DNA from: Brevibacterium yomogidense
Lineage (GTDB): Bacteria > Actinomycetota > Actinomycetes > Actinomycetales > Brevibacteriaceae
Direction of reading: 5' to 3'
DNA: 64,000 nucleotides
Assembly (NCBI RefSeq): GCF_900163715.1
Contig: NZ_FWFF01000019.1
Coordinates: 1-64,000 of the forward strand
Below are positions 1 through 8,902 of this stretch, one piece after another. Made by a program: the position numbers and the translations under genes. The notes under the pieces were generated by a model, which ran no database searches, was not told the DNA's origin, and was given only the letters and a program-made list of their open reading frames with translations. Numbering within the stretch: position 1 is the first letter of the stretch; every line of letters starts with the position of its first letter.

Positions 1-65
1 GCTGCGTCTGATGTGTTTTAGAGAGAGGGGGCGGTGGGCTTCGGCGGCCTCGGCGGCGGGGCGGT

Positions 66-317
66 TCAGCGGATCTCGCGACCGCCGAACAGCTGCTCGA
101 GCGGAATGGACCCGTCCTGCCAGGGCGTCAGGATCCAGACCACCACGTAGAGACCGATCCCCACCACGGGCAGCAGGAAGGCGAGGAGGACCAGCAGACG
201 GACCAGCCAGACGTTGAGTCCGGTGGCGGCTGCGAGTCCGCCCGAGATCCCTCCGGCAAGGCGCTGGGGACCGCGACGGAATCTAAGGCTGCGAATGGAC
301 GAGAAGAATGCGTTCAT
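66..317 (-). CDS. PspC domain membrane protein
   Basis: Small protein of 83 residues. The N-terminal half carries the PspC-type pattern (RRGPQRLAGGISGGLAAATG followed by NVWLVRLL). One strong hydrophobic segment follows (residues about 38-62), then a short polar tail. PspC proteins are small inner-membrane proteins of the phage-shock or envelope-stress type, and many actinobacterial versions are stand-alone as here. No pspA-like gene is nearby. The ribosome-binding site before the start is weak, so the start is less certain than the identity. Confidence 0.85.
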   Translation of the reverse strand: MNAFFSSIRSLRFRRGPQRLAGGISGGLAAATGLNVWLVRLLVLLAFLLPVVGIGLYVVVWILTPWQDGSIPLEQLFGGREIR

Positions 318-440
318 GACATCGACGGTACGCGCGATGGACGTGGCGCGGCAGTGGCGCTGGCCCTTGGGTGAGGTGGGGAAAACCCGAGGGGGCTGAG
401 CCGCTCGCCGCCTCCGTGCTCCGCTGGCCGGTGACTGCGG

Positions 441-565
441 CGGTCAGTCGAACACGGGAGCGGCGAACGGGCGCAGGGTGGGGGGGGGGAGCGAGCCCAG
501 AGCGGCGGTCAGTGAAGCACGGGAGTGGCGAATGGGCCCAGGGTGGGGGCGAATGGGCGCAGGGT
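441..565. repeat. 65-bp tandem duplication with a ten-G run
   Basis: About 44 bp beginning at 441 recur at 506 with six differences, and a partial third copy lies at 549-565. A run of ten G residues (480-489) separates the first two copies. The block sits between the 3' end of the MFS gene and the 5' side of the PspC gene. No gene or promoter is evident in it. Confidence 0.7.
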
Positions 566-591
566 CGCACCCGCACGCGCCTCCCGCTTGA

Positions 592-2028
592 TCACCGCAT
601 GTCTTCGAGCTCGACCCCGTTCGTCTCGCGCACGAACTTCCACACGAAGAGGAACGACGCGAACGCGGCGATCGTGTAGAAGCCATAGGCGAACCACAGG
701 CCCACCTCCGCCATGGACGGGAACGTCGTGGATATGAGGAAGTTTGCCAGCCACTGGGCGGCAGCGGCGATGCCCAGGGCGATCGCGCGGATGCGGTTGT
801 TGAACATCTCGCCCAGCAGCACCCAGACACCCGGCCCCCAACTCATCCCGAAGAAGACGACGAACGCGTTGGCCGCCACCAGCGCGGTGAGGTCCCAGCC
901 GGGCAGCAGCATGACGGTGTCGGTGATGGCGGGGTCGCGACCGATCGAGAACGCCGCAGTCATGAGTCCCAGGGACACAGTCATGCCAGCCGATCCGATG
1001 GTCAGCAGCTTCCGCCTGCCGATCCGGTCGATGAGCGCGATCGCGAGCACCGTGACGACGATGTTCGTCACGGACGTGATGACGGTGATCGTGAGGGCAT
1101 CGGACTCCGTGAAGCCGACGGAGCGCCACAGCGTCGTGGAGTAGTAGAAGATCACGTTGATGCCGACGAACTGCTGGAAGACGGACAGCACGATGCCCAC
1201 CCACACGATGGGCTGGAGGTTCGTCTTCGACGGAGTGAGGATGTCGCGGAAGCTGGGGGTGGTCTCCGTGACGACGGTGCGACGGATCTCCTGGATGCGG
1301 ACCTCGACGCCCTCGACGAAGATCTCCGAGAGGACGCGGGTCGCCTCTTCCTCGCGGCCCTGCTGGACGAGGTAGCGCGGCGACTCCGGAATCGTGAGTG
1401 CGAGGATGCCGTAGACGACGGCGGGCACGACCTCGGTGAGGAACATCCACCGCCATGCGGGCAGTCCGAACCACAGCACCTCCGCGGCACCGCCTGCAGC
1501 ACCGGCCAGGGCAGCATCGCACATCAGTGCGGCGAAGATGCCCAGCACGATTGCCAACTGCTGGAGCGAGCCCAGACGTCCGCGGACGGCGGCCGGCGAG
1601 ATTTCCGCGATGTAGGCCGGTGCGATGACGGAGGCCGCGCCCACGCCCAGACCGCCGATGATGCGCCAGATGATGAGGTCCGTCGGCCCGAACGCCAGGG
1701 CGGATCCCACGGAGGACACGGTGAAGAGCACCGCGGCGATGAGCATGACGCGCACGCGTCCCATCCGCGCGGAGATCCGTCCCGCCAGTGCCGCTCCGGC
1801 CATGCAGCCCAGCAGTGCTGAGGACACCATGAAGCCGGTCAGCAATGCGGGCGTCGCCCATTCGTCGGCCATCGCATCGACGGCTCCGTTGATGACGGAG
1901 GTGTCGAAGCCGAACAGGAAGCCGCCCAGTGCCGCGACCACGGCGAGATGGACGACTCGGCCGATGACGAACGAGCCGGTCTGCGGGGACCCGGACTGCG
2001 GGGATGCGGCTGCGGGGGTGGAAGACAT
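592..2028 (-). CDS. MFS sugar porter (sugar:H+ symporter family)
   Basis: A 478-residue, twelve-helix major facilitator protein of the sugar porter family. Family signatures are present: GGFLFGFDTSVINGA in helix 1, PESPRYLVQQGREEEA before the central loop, QQFVGINVIFYYS in helix 7, and RIGRRK between helices 8 and 9. It should import a hexose, pentose or polyol by proton symport; the substrate cannot be read from sequence. The start at 2028 is chosen because it is preceded by AGGTGA and begins a plausible cytoplasmic N terminus (MSSTPAAASPQ). The longer upstream reading is arginine-rich and unlike the family. Confidence 0.92.
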   Translation of the reverse strand: MSSTPAAASPQSGSPQTGSFVIGRVVHLAVVAALGGFLFGFDTSVINGAVDAMADEWATPALLTGFMVSSALLGCMAGAALAGRISARMGRVRVMLIAAVLFTVSSVGSALAFGPTDLIIWRIIGGLGVGAASVIAPAYIAEISPAAVRGRLGSLQQLAIVLGIFAALMCDAALAGAAGGAAEVLWFGLPAWRWMFLTEVVPAVVYGILALTIPESPRYLVQQGREEEATRVLSEIFVEGVEVRIQEIRRTVVTETTPSFRDILTPSKTNLQPIVWVGIVLSVFQQFVGINVIFYYSTTLWRSVGFTESDALTITVITSVTNIVVTVLAIALIDRIGRRKLLTIGSAGMTVSLGLMTAAFSIGRDPAITDTVMLLPGWDLTALVAANAFVVFFGMSWGPGVWVLLGEMFNNRIRAIALGIAAAAQWLANFLISTTFPSMAEVGLWFAYGFYTIAAFASFLFVWKFVRETNGVELEDMR

Positions 2029-2162
2029 GGTCACCTGGGGAATCTGCGTGGGGATACGGGATGTGATCGGCGTCGACGGTATCCGATGATGTCTGCTCCG
2101 ACGAGGTCTGACGCGCGGCACAGCGTATACGTGCAGGTGCGTGTGCCCGTAGGGTCGTCGGC

Positions 2163-2206
2163 ATGACGACGGGGCACCGAACATGACGACAGGGCGCGAG
2201 CTATGA
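2163..2206 (+). other. Two chained seven-codon upstream mini-ORFs
   Basis: Three degenerate 20-bp units begin at 2163, 2183 and 2203, each starting ATGACGAC. The first two encode MTTGHRT and MTTGREL. Each ends in a TGA that overlaps the next ATG as ATGA (2183-2186 and 2203-2206). The third unit is the start of the serine hydrolase gene (MTTGRML). Because the period is 20 bp, the three ATGs lie in three different frames. This is read directly from sequence; coupled translation is inference. Confidence 0.65.
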
Positions 2207-3291
2207 CGACGGGACGAATGCTCGAGGCGGAGGCGCGACGGACCGCGGAGCGCATCGCCCGGCGGCGCAGGGGAGTGGTCGTCGGAGTGCGCGACGGCGC
2301 GGAGACTGCCGTCGTAGGTGTAGGCGATACCGGTCGGGCACTTGGCCAGAGCCAGGGTCAGGGGGCGGCTCCGGACTCAGGTCGAGGAAATGGACCGACC
2401 CCCGGCCCTGAACAGCGGCCGGACGCCCACACCCTGTTCGAGATCGGCTCCATCACCAAGGTGTTCACCGCGCTGCTGCTGGCCGATGGTGTGGTGAGGG
2501 GTGACTGGGAGCTGCGAACTCCGGTCCGCGACCTGCTGCCCGCCGGCGCGGAGGTTCCCAGCCGGGGTGGTGCCGAGGTGACGCTGCAGCATCTGGCGAC
2601 GCACACCTCGGGCCTGGTGCGTTCGCCTTTTCCCATCGGAGTGCGAGAGACGATCCGCTTCCTGCAGTTCGGCCACGACGTGTACGCGGGGTTCACCGGC
2701 GACGACCTGCTGGCAGCTCTGGCAACCACGCGGCTGCGGCGGAAGCCGGGCACCGGCGGTGTGAAGTACTCGAACTTCGGATACGGCGTGTTGGGGCATG
2801 TGCTCGCCCACGCGCTGGGGCAGGACTTCGGGACGATCATCGGGGAGAGGATCTGCCAGCCGCTGGGCCTCAACGACACGGCGACGGAGTGGCAGCTGAC
2901 GGAGGAGCAGCGGAAGCGTTCGGCGCAGGGATTCCGGAGCAGGAAGCGGACGGCCGCTCCGTGGCCGCTGGAGGGTCTGCCGGGGGCGGGAGCACTGCGC
3001 TCGACGGCGACGGACGTGCTGAGGTTCCTCCAGGCACAGATGGAGCCGGCGGAAACTCCTCTCGAGGACGCGATCCGGCTGACGCATCAGACGCCGACCG
3101 GTGGACCTGCGGGTATGGGGCTGGGCTGGCATCGTGCGGGGAAGCAAGTGCTGTGGCACAACGGTGGCACCGGAGGATTCCGCACGATCGCGGCCTTCCG
3201 CCCCGGCGACTCAACAGCGGTGACGGTGCTGGTGAATCAGTCGGCGGGTGCGGATCTTGCGGCGCTGCGGCTGCTCAAGCGCGTGTCGTGA
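2203..3291 (+). CDS. Serine hydrolase, beta-lactamase/class C PBP-like
   Basis: A 362-residue member of the beta-lactamase superfamily (class C, DD-peptidase or esterase group). The three active-site elements are visible: SITK with nucleophile Ser83 and Lys86, the YSN triad at 189-191, and HNGG at 319-322, which takes the place of KTG. No signal peptide is seen, so a cytoplasmic esterase or amidase is as likely as a cell-wall enzyme. Residues 44-75 are a Gly/Gln/Pro-rich insertion just before the catalytic domain. The start at 2203 is the last of three tandem ATGs and the only one that opens this frame; its translation may depend on the two mini-ORFs in front. Confidence 0.85.
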   Translation: MTTGRMLEAEARRTAERIARRRRGVVVGVRDGAETAVVGVGDTGRALGQSQGQGAAPDSGRGNGPTPGPEQRPDAHTLFEIGSITKVFTALLLADGVVRGDWELRTPVRDLLPAGAEVPSRGGAEVTLQHLATHTSGLVRSPFPIGVRETIRFLQFGHDVYAGFTGDDLLAALATTRLRRKPGTGGVKYSNFGYGVLGHVLAHALGQDFGTIIGERICQPLGLNDTATEWQLTEEQRKRSAQGFRSRKRTAAPWPLEGLPGAGALRSTATDVLRFLQAQMEPAETPLEDAIRLTHQTPTGGPAGMGLGWHRAGKQVLWHNGGTGGFRTIAAFRPGDSTAVTVLVNQSAGADLAALRLLKRVS

Positions 3292-3315
3292 GCCGCCCGA
3301 GCACCCTCGACCGCC

Positions 3316-4155
3316 TCAGCCCAGCAGGTCCGTGCGGAAGATCGGCCACAGCTGACCGGTGACGAACACGGCCACCACCAGCAGGATCGACACCGTGAGC
3401 ACGAGGATGTCGAGCGGCCGGACCTTCAGGTAGCCCAGGCGGATCCGACGTCCCCGATCATCGACCGTCGCGTACGTGAGGCCGCGGGTCTCCAGCGCCT
3501 CGACGGTCGTGCGCACCGAAAGCGCCGTGTTGAGGAAGATCGGATAGAACGACAGGATCGCCATCCTGACCCACCGGTAGAGGTGGTTGACGCCCAGGAA
3601 CCCGGCCCTGCGCGGCGGGGCGGACCGCAGGCGGTAGTTGTCGAAGACCGTGTTGAACTCCTCGACGAGGATCGGCAGCATCCGATAGCCGTACGACACC
3701 GCGAACGCGAGCAGCGCCGGCGCCCGCAGAGCCAGCAGCGCATCGGAGAGCTTCTCCGGATCGAGCGAGACGAACGCGGCCATCGACGCCATCGAGATCG
3801 CACCCAGTTTGAGCGTGAGCTCGGACAGCGCGTACAGCGTGCCGAGGTCGCCGCCGAACAGCCACGCAGCGGCCAGGATGTAGATCGCCTCCATGCCGAT
3901 CCCGAACACGAACAGGAAGAGCAGCAGCGGTCCCACCCGCGCCAGGATGACCGCGACCGCGTTGAGCAGGAACAGACCCGCGAGCACCGTGAGGTTGTGG
4001 GTGAACCACGGCACGATCGCCATGACCGCATACCAGAGCAGCACCATCCGGGGATCCATGCGGGAGAACGTGCCGCCCCGCGTCGCGTATGCGGCGCGCA
4101 TGAGCTCGAGCTTGATCCACTCGACGCTGATCACATCACGCGTCTTGCGTGCCAT
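3316..4155 (-). CDS. ECF transporter transmembrane component (EcfT/CbiQ family)
   Basis: A 279-residue polytopic membrane protein with the EcfT fold: hydrophobic N-terminal half, then a cytoplasmic region with conserved Arg-containing coupling motifs (EALETRGLTYATVDDRGRR), and a final membrane segment. EcfT couples the paired ATPases to the substrate-binding S protein. The start overlaps the end of the ATPase gene by 20 nt, which indicates translational coupling. It is the last gene of the S-ATPase-T operon. Confidence 0.88.
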   Translation of the reverse strand: MARKTRDVISVEWIKLELMRAAYATRGGTFSRMDPRMVLLWYAVMAIVPWFTHNLTVLAGLFLLNAVAVILARVGPLLLFLFVFGIGMEAIYILAAAWLFGGDLGTLYALSELTLKLGAISMASMAAFVSLDPEKLSDALLALRAPALLAFAVSYGYRMLPILVEEFNTVFDNYRLRSAPPRRAGFLGVNHLYRWVRMAILSFYPIFLNTALSVRTTVEALETRGLTYATVDDRGRRIRLGYLKVRPLDILVLTVSILLVVAVFVTGQLWPIFRTDLLG

Positions 4156-5989
4156 AGGCCCTCATCTCGGCAGAAGAAGCTGGGTGGAGGTCTGCAGAAG
4201 CCGGGTGGAGATCTGCGTGCTGCAGTTTGAGACCGTCGAAGCGGTCGACGAACTCCCGCACATCGAGCGGCGGGGGAGTCATGCCCAGGCTCATCCCCAG
4301 CTGGGTGATCTGCGGCGGCACGAGGTTGGCCCGTGTGAGGAGATCGGGCTGGTCGAAGAGCTCGTGCGGGCTGAGGTCGGAGGCGACGCGGCCGCCCTCC
4401 ATGACGAGGACCCGGTTGGCCCACTCGCTCACGAGCGTCATGTCGTGGGTCGCCACCACGGAGCAGGCGATCGTGCCGGACAGCTGATCGAGCATGCGCA
4501 CGACCGCGTCGCGGGATGCGATGTCGAGCGATGCGGTCGGCTCGTCGAGCAGGAGGACGTCGGGTCGCATCGCGAGTCCGATCGCCAGGGTGGCCCTGCG
4601 CTGCTGCCCGCCGGAGAGGCTGCGGCCGTCCCGGTCCGCGAAGTCGTCCAGGCGCACCTGGGACAGGGTGTCATCGACGATCGCCTCCCAGCCGGGGACT
4701 CCGCGTTCGCGGGGGAAGAGCGCGATGTCGGAGCGGATCGATTCCTTGAGGAACATCTGCTGCGGCTGCTGCCAGAGGTACGCGACGTGATCGGCGAGCT
4801 GACCCGCAGACTTCTTCCGCGTGTTGGTCCCGGAGACCTCCACATCGCCGGACCGCGGCACGAGGATGCCCGCGAGCAGCTTGAGGAGGGTCGTCTTGCC
4901 CGATCCGTTGCCGCCCACCAGTGCGACGCGGTCGCCCCGACGCAGGTCGACGTCCAACTCGTCGAGGACGTTGTGGAGCCTGCCGTGGACTGTGCGGTAG
5001 CCGTGCTGGACGGCGGTCGCGCGGGCGACGACCGGTAACGGCGCGCTCGCCTGCTCCGCTGCGGGACGGGTGAACTGTTCGAGCGACGGGCGTGGACCCG
5101 CGCCCGAGCGTGTGCCCGCGACCGCGCCCGAGGCCGTGCCCGAGGCCGTGGCTGCGACGGGTGCGTGCGCACGGAGGGCGCGGGCGGCCTCGGGAACGGT
5201 CCGGGGTGCGTCAGCCAGCCCCAGCCGGTGGGCGGCCTGCACGATCTGCGGGGCGGGGATGCCGTGCTCGGCGAGTTCGTGCGAGCGGTTCACCGCGTCC
5301 TGCACCGGCAGGTGCCAGACCGGCGCTCCGTCGGCCATGAGCACGACCGACTTCGCGAACCGGGCGATGAACTCCGCATGGTGCTCGATCGTCACGATCG
5401 TGAGGCCGAACTGCTCGTTGAGCACCTCGAGCCGCTGGTAGATCTCCTGTGCGCGGGCAGGATCCAGCTCTGCGACCGGCTCGTCCACGACGACCACGCG
5501 CGGCCGCAGCGCCAGCACGGACGCGAGCGCCGTGAGGTGGGCCTGGCCGCCGGACAGCTGCCACACGAACCGTTCGGAGAGGTCGGTGATGCGCAGCATC
5601 TCCAGCGCCTCGCGGGTGCGTTCGGCGTGATCGACGTGGCCGAAGTTCACGGGTGCGAACGCGATCTCGTCGCGCACCGTAGGGCGCACGAGCTGGTTCG
5701 CGAAGTCCTGGTACACGTAGCCGACCTGGCTCGACAGCTGCGCGACCGACGACGTATAGGTGTCGATGCCGCAGACCTCCGCCACCCCCGAGAACTCGCC
5801 GGACCAGTAGTGCGGCACGAGCCCGTTGAACGTCTTGCACAGCGTCGTCTTGGCGGAGCCGTTGCCGCCGACGACCGCGGCGAAGTCACCTTCGGCGATC
5901 TGGAGGGTGACGTTGCGCAGCGTGTCCTCGGCCGTGCCGGGGTACCGGAAGGAGACGTTCTCCAGAGAGATCACGGGGGAGGCGGGCAT
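4136..5989 (-). CDS. ECF transporter double ATPase (EcfA-A' fusion)
   Basis: About 617 residues with two ABC ATPase domains. Domain 1 has GGNGSAKTTL, LSGGQAHLTA and VVVVDEPVAELDP; domain 2 has GGNGSGKTTLLK, LSGGQQRRAT and VLLLDEPTASLD. The first P-loop has Ala where most ABC proteins have Gly before the Lys. Between the domains is a low-complexity Ala/Gly/Ser/Thr linker, and the C terminus carries a doubled ADLHPAS unit. The start at 5989 lies 2 nt after the stop of the S-like gene; the longer reading is arginine-rich and unlikely. It energises the ECF complex. Confidence 0.9.
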   Translation of the reverse strand: MPASPVISLENVSFRYPGTAEDTLRNVTLQIAEGDFAAVVGGNGSAKTTLCKTFNGLVPHYWSGEFSGVAEVCGIDTYTSSVAQLSSQVGYVYQDFANQLVRPTVRDEIAFAPVNFGHVDHAERTREALEMLRITDLSERFVWQLSGGQAHLTALASVLALRPRVVVVDEPVAELDPARAQEIYQRLEVLNEQFGLTIVTIEHHAEFIARFAKSVVLMADGAPVWHLPVQDAVNRSHELAEHGIPAPQIVQAAHRLGLADAPRTVPEAARALRAHAPVAATASGTASGAVAGTRSGAGPRPSLEQFTRPAAEQASAPLPVVARATAVQHGYRTVHGRLHNVLDELDVDLRRGDRVALVGGNGSGKTTLLKLLAGILVPRSGDVEVSGTNTRKKSAGQLADHVAYLWQQPQQMFLKESIRSDIALFPRERGVPGWEAIVDDTLSQVRLDDFADRDGRSLSGGQQRRATLAIGLAMRPDVLLLDEPTASLDIASRDAVVRMLDQLSGTIACSVVATHDMTLVSEWANRVLVMEGGRVASDLSPHELFDQPDLLTRANLVPPQITQLGMSLGMTPPPLDVREFVDRFDGLKLQHADLHPASADLHPASSAEMRAYGTQDA

Positions 5990-5991
5990 GG

Positions 5992-6915
5992 TCAGACGCC
6001 CGTCGTGTGGGTGGGAGTGCGTGCGTCCTTCTTCTGCGCGGCGCGGAAGAGGACCAGCGCGACCGCGACGAGGACGACGATCGCGGCGACGGAGACCCAC
6101 AGGAAGCCCATGCCGAACTGCTCGAGGAGCTCCGGCTCCCACGCGCCGACGCTCACATCCCACGCCTCGAGGAAGGCGAAGAAGAACGACGCGACCGCCA
6201 GCAGCACGACGGCCCCCACGAACGGACCGGAGCTCTTCCCCTGGCCGGGGATGGGTTCCCCGGCGACGCGCGGACGCATGCCCATGAGCGGCTCGATGCG
6301 GCCGTGCAGCGCGGGCACCAGCCAGAGAGCGGGGAGGATGCCGAAGAGGAATCCGGAGATGATGAGGTCGATGCCGAAGCCGACTCCCTCGAGCAGCAGC
6401 ATGGATTCGGGCAGGCCCTCGACGTACTCGGCGTCCTCGACCCCGATCCAGACCTTCGACAGGTCGACGGCGGCGGACAGCAGCTTGTCGATGAAGACGA
6501 TGAGGAGCGCGCCGAGCGCGATCTGGGCGCGGTTGCGCGGATTGCGGATGACGGAGCCCGCGATGAAGATCGCGAGGAACATCTGGATGAAGCCCTCGAT
6601 CTCTGCGAGCCCGGAGAAGTCGCCCATGAGCAGGTCGGTGAAGATGATCTCGCCGAGCGGGGCACCCAGAGCCACCCAGAACGGCGAGAAGAGAGCGGCC
6701 ATGGTCAGCGGCACGAAGACGAAGTAGGCGATCGAGAAGTCGAAGGGACCGATCGTGACGTCGGGGATGATCTCCAGGATGATGTTCGACAGGCCGAAGA
6801 GCGCCATCGACAGCACGAAGACCATGAGCTTCTGGGGTGTGGTGAGCGCGTAGGGATTGAGACCGTCGCCTGTGCCGCGCAGCTGGCCGGCGCGCTGGTA
6901 CTGGGTGGTGGACAT
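5992..6915 (-). CDS. ECF-type substrate-binding membrane component (S-like)
   Basis: A 307-residue membrane protein with about seven hydrophobic segments. The first five resemble an ECF S component in size and order; two more helices and a basic tail follow. Its position directly ahead of the ATPase and T genes supports the S role. It is larger than typical vitamin S components (about 180-200 residues), so the ligand is unclear. The start at 6915 has AGGAGAA six bases upstream. Linked HAD hydrolases and a LacI regulator suggest a phosphorylated sugar or nucleoside-like substrate rather than a vitamin; this is inference. Confidence 0.7.
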   Translation of the reverse strand: MSTTQYQRAGQLRGTGDGLNPYALTTPQKLMVFVLSMALFGLSNIILEIIPDVTIGPFDFSIAYFVFVPLTMAALFSPFWVALGAPLGEIIFTDLLMGDFSGLAEIEGFIQMFLAIFIAGSVIRNPRNRAQIALGALLIVFIDKLLSAAVDLSKVWIGVEDAEYVEGLPESMLLLEGVGFGIDLIISGFLFGILPALWLVPALHGRIEPLMGMRPRVAGEPIPGQGKSSGPFVGAVVLLAVASFFFAFLEAWDVSVGAWEPELLEQFGMGFLWVSVAAIVVLVAVALVLFRAAQKKDARTPTHTTGV

Positions 6916-6948
6916 GGGGTTCTCCTCAGGACGAGATGGTGCGGGGCG

Positions 6949-6982
6949 GAGTCGTCGGTGGTCGGAGTCGTCGGTGGTCGGA
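6949..6982. repeat. 16-bp tandem repeat between the HAD and S-component genes
   Basis: GTCGTCGGTGGTCGGA occurs twice in a row, with a shorter third piece, in the 71-bp spacer between the tandem HAD gene and the S-like gene. Confidence 0.7.
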
Positions 6983-6986
6983 GTGG

Positions 6987-8711
6987 TCACTCGCCGGAAC
7001 GGTCGAGCAGTCTGGTGAGGTCGCCGGGGACGTCGATGAGGTCGGTCGCGAGTCCGCTGTCCAGCGCCGCCTGCAGAGCGGCGTCGTCGCTCGCACCCCC
7101 GCGCACCAGCACGCGGTGAGTGATTCCGGCGGCCCGTGCGGCCTCGGCGTCGTTCTGCGGCTTGTCACCGAGGAACCACGTGCGGGTGGGATCGGACTGG
7201 GCGATCGCGAGGCCCGCGGCGGCGATCGAGGGGTGCGGCTTGCGGACGCCGAACTCGTCGGAGGCGAGGACCGCGCGCACCTGGTCGAGGAGGCCGTGGG
7301 CCTGGATGTTCGCCCGCACTCCGGTGCCGGACACGGTGTTCGAGACCACGACGACGGGGATGCCGTCCGCGGCGCAGTGGTCGAAGAGGTCGCGGACGCC
7401 CGGGCGGAGAGTGCGCCGGGACTTCGCGAGTCCCCACGCTTCCATGAGCGCGATGGACTCCGACCGCAGGAGCGCATTGGTCCGTGCGTCGGCACCGTCG
7501 ATGTGCCAGAACTCGCGGGGACTCACGTCGCGGAGCACGTCCGTGGGGCAGACGGGGAAGCCGAGCGCGCTCGCCTCGTGTCGCTGCCAGAGGTCGCGGC
7601 GATGGCTCTTGCCCGCCGAATACTGTTCCGTCGCAGCTGACAGCACGGCCTCCGCGTGCGTGAGGTCGGCCTGCTGCTCGCCCGTGCCCAGCAGCTCCGC
7701 GAGCCGCGTGAGGAACTCGGCACGGGCCTGTGGGTCGGGGGCCGATGTGGCGATGACCCCGCCATGGTCGATGAGGAGGGCCCGGCCGCAGGACGGCGAG
7801 GGTGCGGTCGTGGGGGATGCGGGGGCTGTGGGCGGGACAGGGGCAGTCGCTGCGGCGGGAAGCGAGGACGTGGCCGGGGCAGGAGTGGCCGCGACGCTGT
7901 TGGAATCGGAAGCCGCGTCGGTCAGCAGGTCGAGGAGGCCTTCGGGGGTGTCGAGCACCGCATCAGCGACCTCGTCGACGGCGAACGGCGGGCTGTCCGT
8001 GTGGTGGCAGCGGGTGATGAGGACGGCGCCCGCTCCTGCGCGGCGCCCGGCGACGAGGTCTCGGTCCTGCGTGTCGCCCACGTACCAGCACTCGTCGATC
8101 GGTTCGCCGAGCGCATCGGCCGCCAGCTGCAGCATGCCGGGGTGGGGTTTGCGGATGCCGACCTCGTCCGAGTAGATCTGCACGGCGAAGTGGCTGGCGA
8201 GGCCGTGCTCGGCGAGCAGTTCGCGGTGGCTGGCACCGGAGTGGGCGTTCGACACGATACCCAGCTGGACGTTGTTCTCCCCGCACCATGCGAGGAGCTC
8301 GGGAATGCCCGGACGCACCGTGTGGCCGGAGATCGTCGTGTTCATGGTCCTGAGTAGTTCGGGCGCACTCGCTGCGAGGAGTTCGCGCGGCCCGGCGGGC
8401 AGATCCGATGCGAGGAAGTCGGTGACTATCTCGCGGTGCGTGAGCTCCTGCGGCTCCAGGCGGCGGCTCGAGGCGTTCTTCCACTGCTTGAGTGCAGTCA
8501 GCCCTGCGTCCAGCGACGCGCGGAGCCTCTCAGGGGAGTAGTCGAACCCTGCCCGGTTGAGTCGTGTGGACATCCACGCCGCCATGCTGTCGCGCCCGTC
8601 GGGGTGCTTCGAGGTCTCGAAGACGACTCCGCCGAAGTCGAGCAGCACCGCCCGAGGCCGAGCGAGAGTCGGCTGGGACGGTGCGGCGAGGCGTGAGGGG
8701 TGCGTGTCCAC
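6987..8711 (-). CDS. Tandem HAD-family hydrolase (two domains fused)
   Basis: A 574-residue protein made of two HAD-like phosphohydrolase domains. Domain 1 (about 20-260) has the nucleophile motif VLLDFGGVV, the motif II Ser in GIVSNAHS, the motif III Lys in RKPHPG and the acidic motif WYVGDTQDRD. Domain 2 (about 312-574) repeats this as LLIDHGGVI, VVSNTVSG, RKPHPS and WFLGDKPQND. The Asp two residues after the nucleophile is Gly in both, as in some YihX-like phosphatases. An Ala/Thr/Pro/Ser linker (about 265-310) joins them. GTG start with AAGGA upstream. It likely removes phosphate from the substrate of the downstream ECF transporter or its products. Confidence 0.85.
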   Translation of the reverse strand: MDTHPSRLAAPSQPTLARPRAVLLDFGGVVFETSKHPDGRDSMAAWMSTRLNRAGFDYSPERLRASLDAGLTALKQWKNASSRRLEPQELTHREIVTDFLASDLPAGPRELLAASAPELLRTMNTTISGHTVRPGIPELLAWCGENNVQLGIVSNAHSGASHRELLAEHGLASHFAVQIYSDEVGIRKPHPGMLQLAADALGEPIDECWYVGDTQDRDLVAGRRAGAGAVLITRCHHTDSPPFAVDEVADAVLDTPEGLLDLLTDAASDSNSVAATPAPATSSLPAAATAPVPPTAPASPTTAPSPSCGRALLIDHGGVIATSAPDPQARAEFLTRLAELLGTGEQQADLTHAEAVLSAATEQYSAGKSHRRDLWQRHEASALGFPVCPTDVLRDVSPREFWHIDGADARTNALLRSESIALMEAWGLAKSRRTLRPGVRDLFDHCAADGIPVVVVSNTVSGTGVRANIQAHGLLDQVRAVLASDEFGVRKPHPSIAAAGLAIAQSDPTRTWFLGDKPQNDAEAARAAGITHRVLVRGGASDDAALQAALDSGLATDLIDVPGDLTRLLDRSGE

Positions 8712-8801
8712 GGAGCGTGTCCTTCGTCTGCGGTGTGCCGAGCGTGTGGGAGCAACGCTAGGGACGGTTCATGGCTGAGGGACGTCGTCGAGGTGAACGG
8801 C

Positions 8802-8861
8802 TGGAACGTTCCACATGTCCGCCTGTGGAACGTTCCAGAATCAGTCGAGTGGAACGTTCCA
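8802..8861. promoter_or_regulatory. Three identical LacI-type operators
   Basis: TGGAACGTTCCA, a perfect 12-bp palindrome with the central CG typical of LacI-family operators, occurs at 8802-8813, 8826-8837 and 8850-8861. The start-to-start spacing is exactly 24 bp. They lie between the divergent HAD/ECF operon and the lacI-type gene, 41-101 bp upstream of the latter. No other copy was seen in the window. Confidence 0.85.
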
Positions 8862-8902
8862 GCCGCTGTGTCCGCGGGGGTCGTTCCTGGTAGAACTGCC
8901 GT

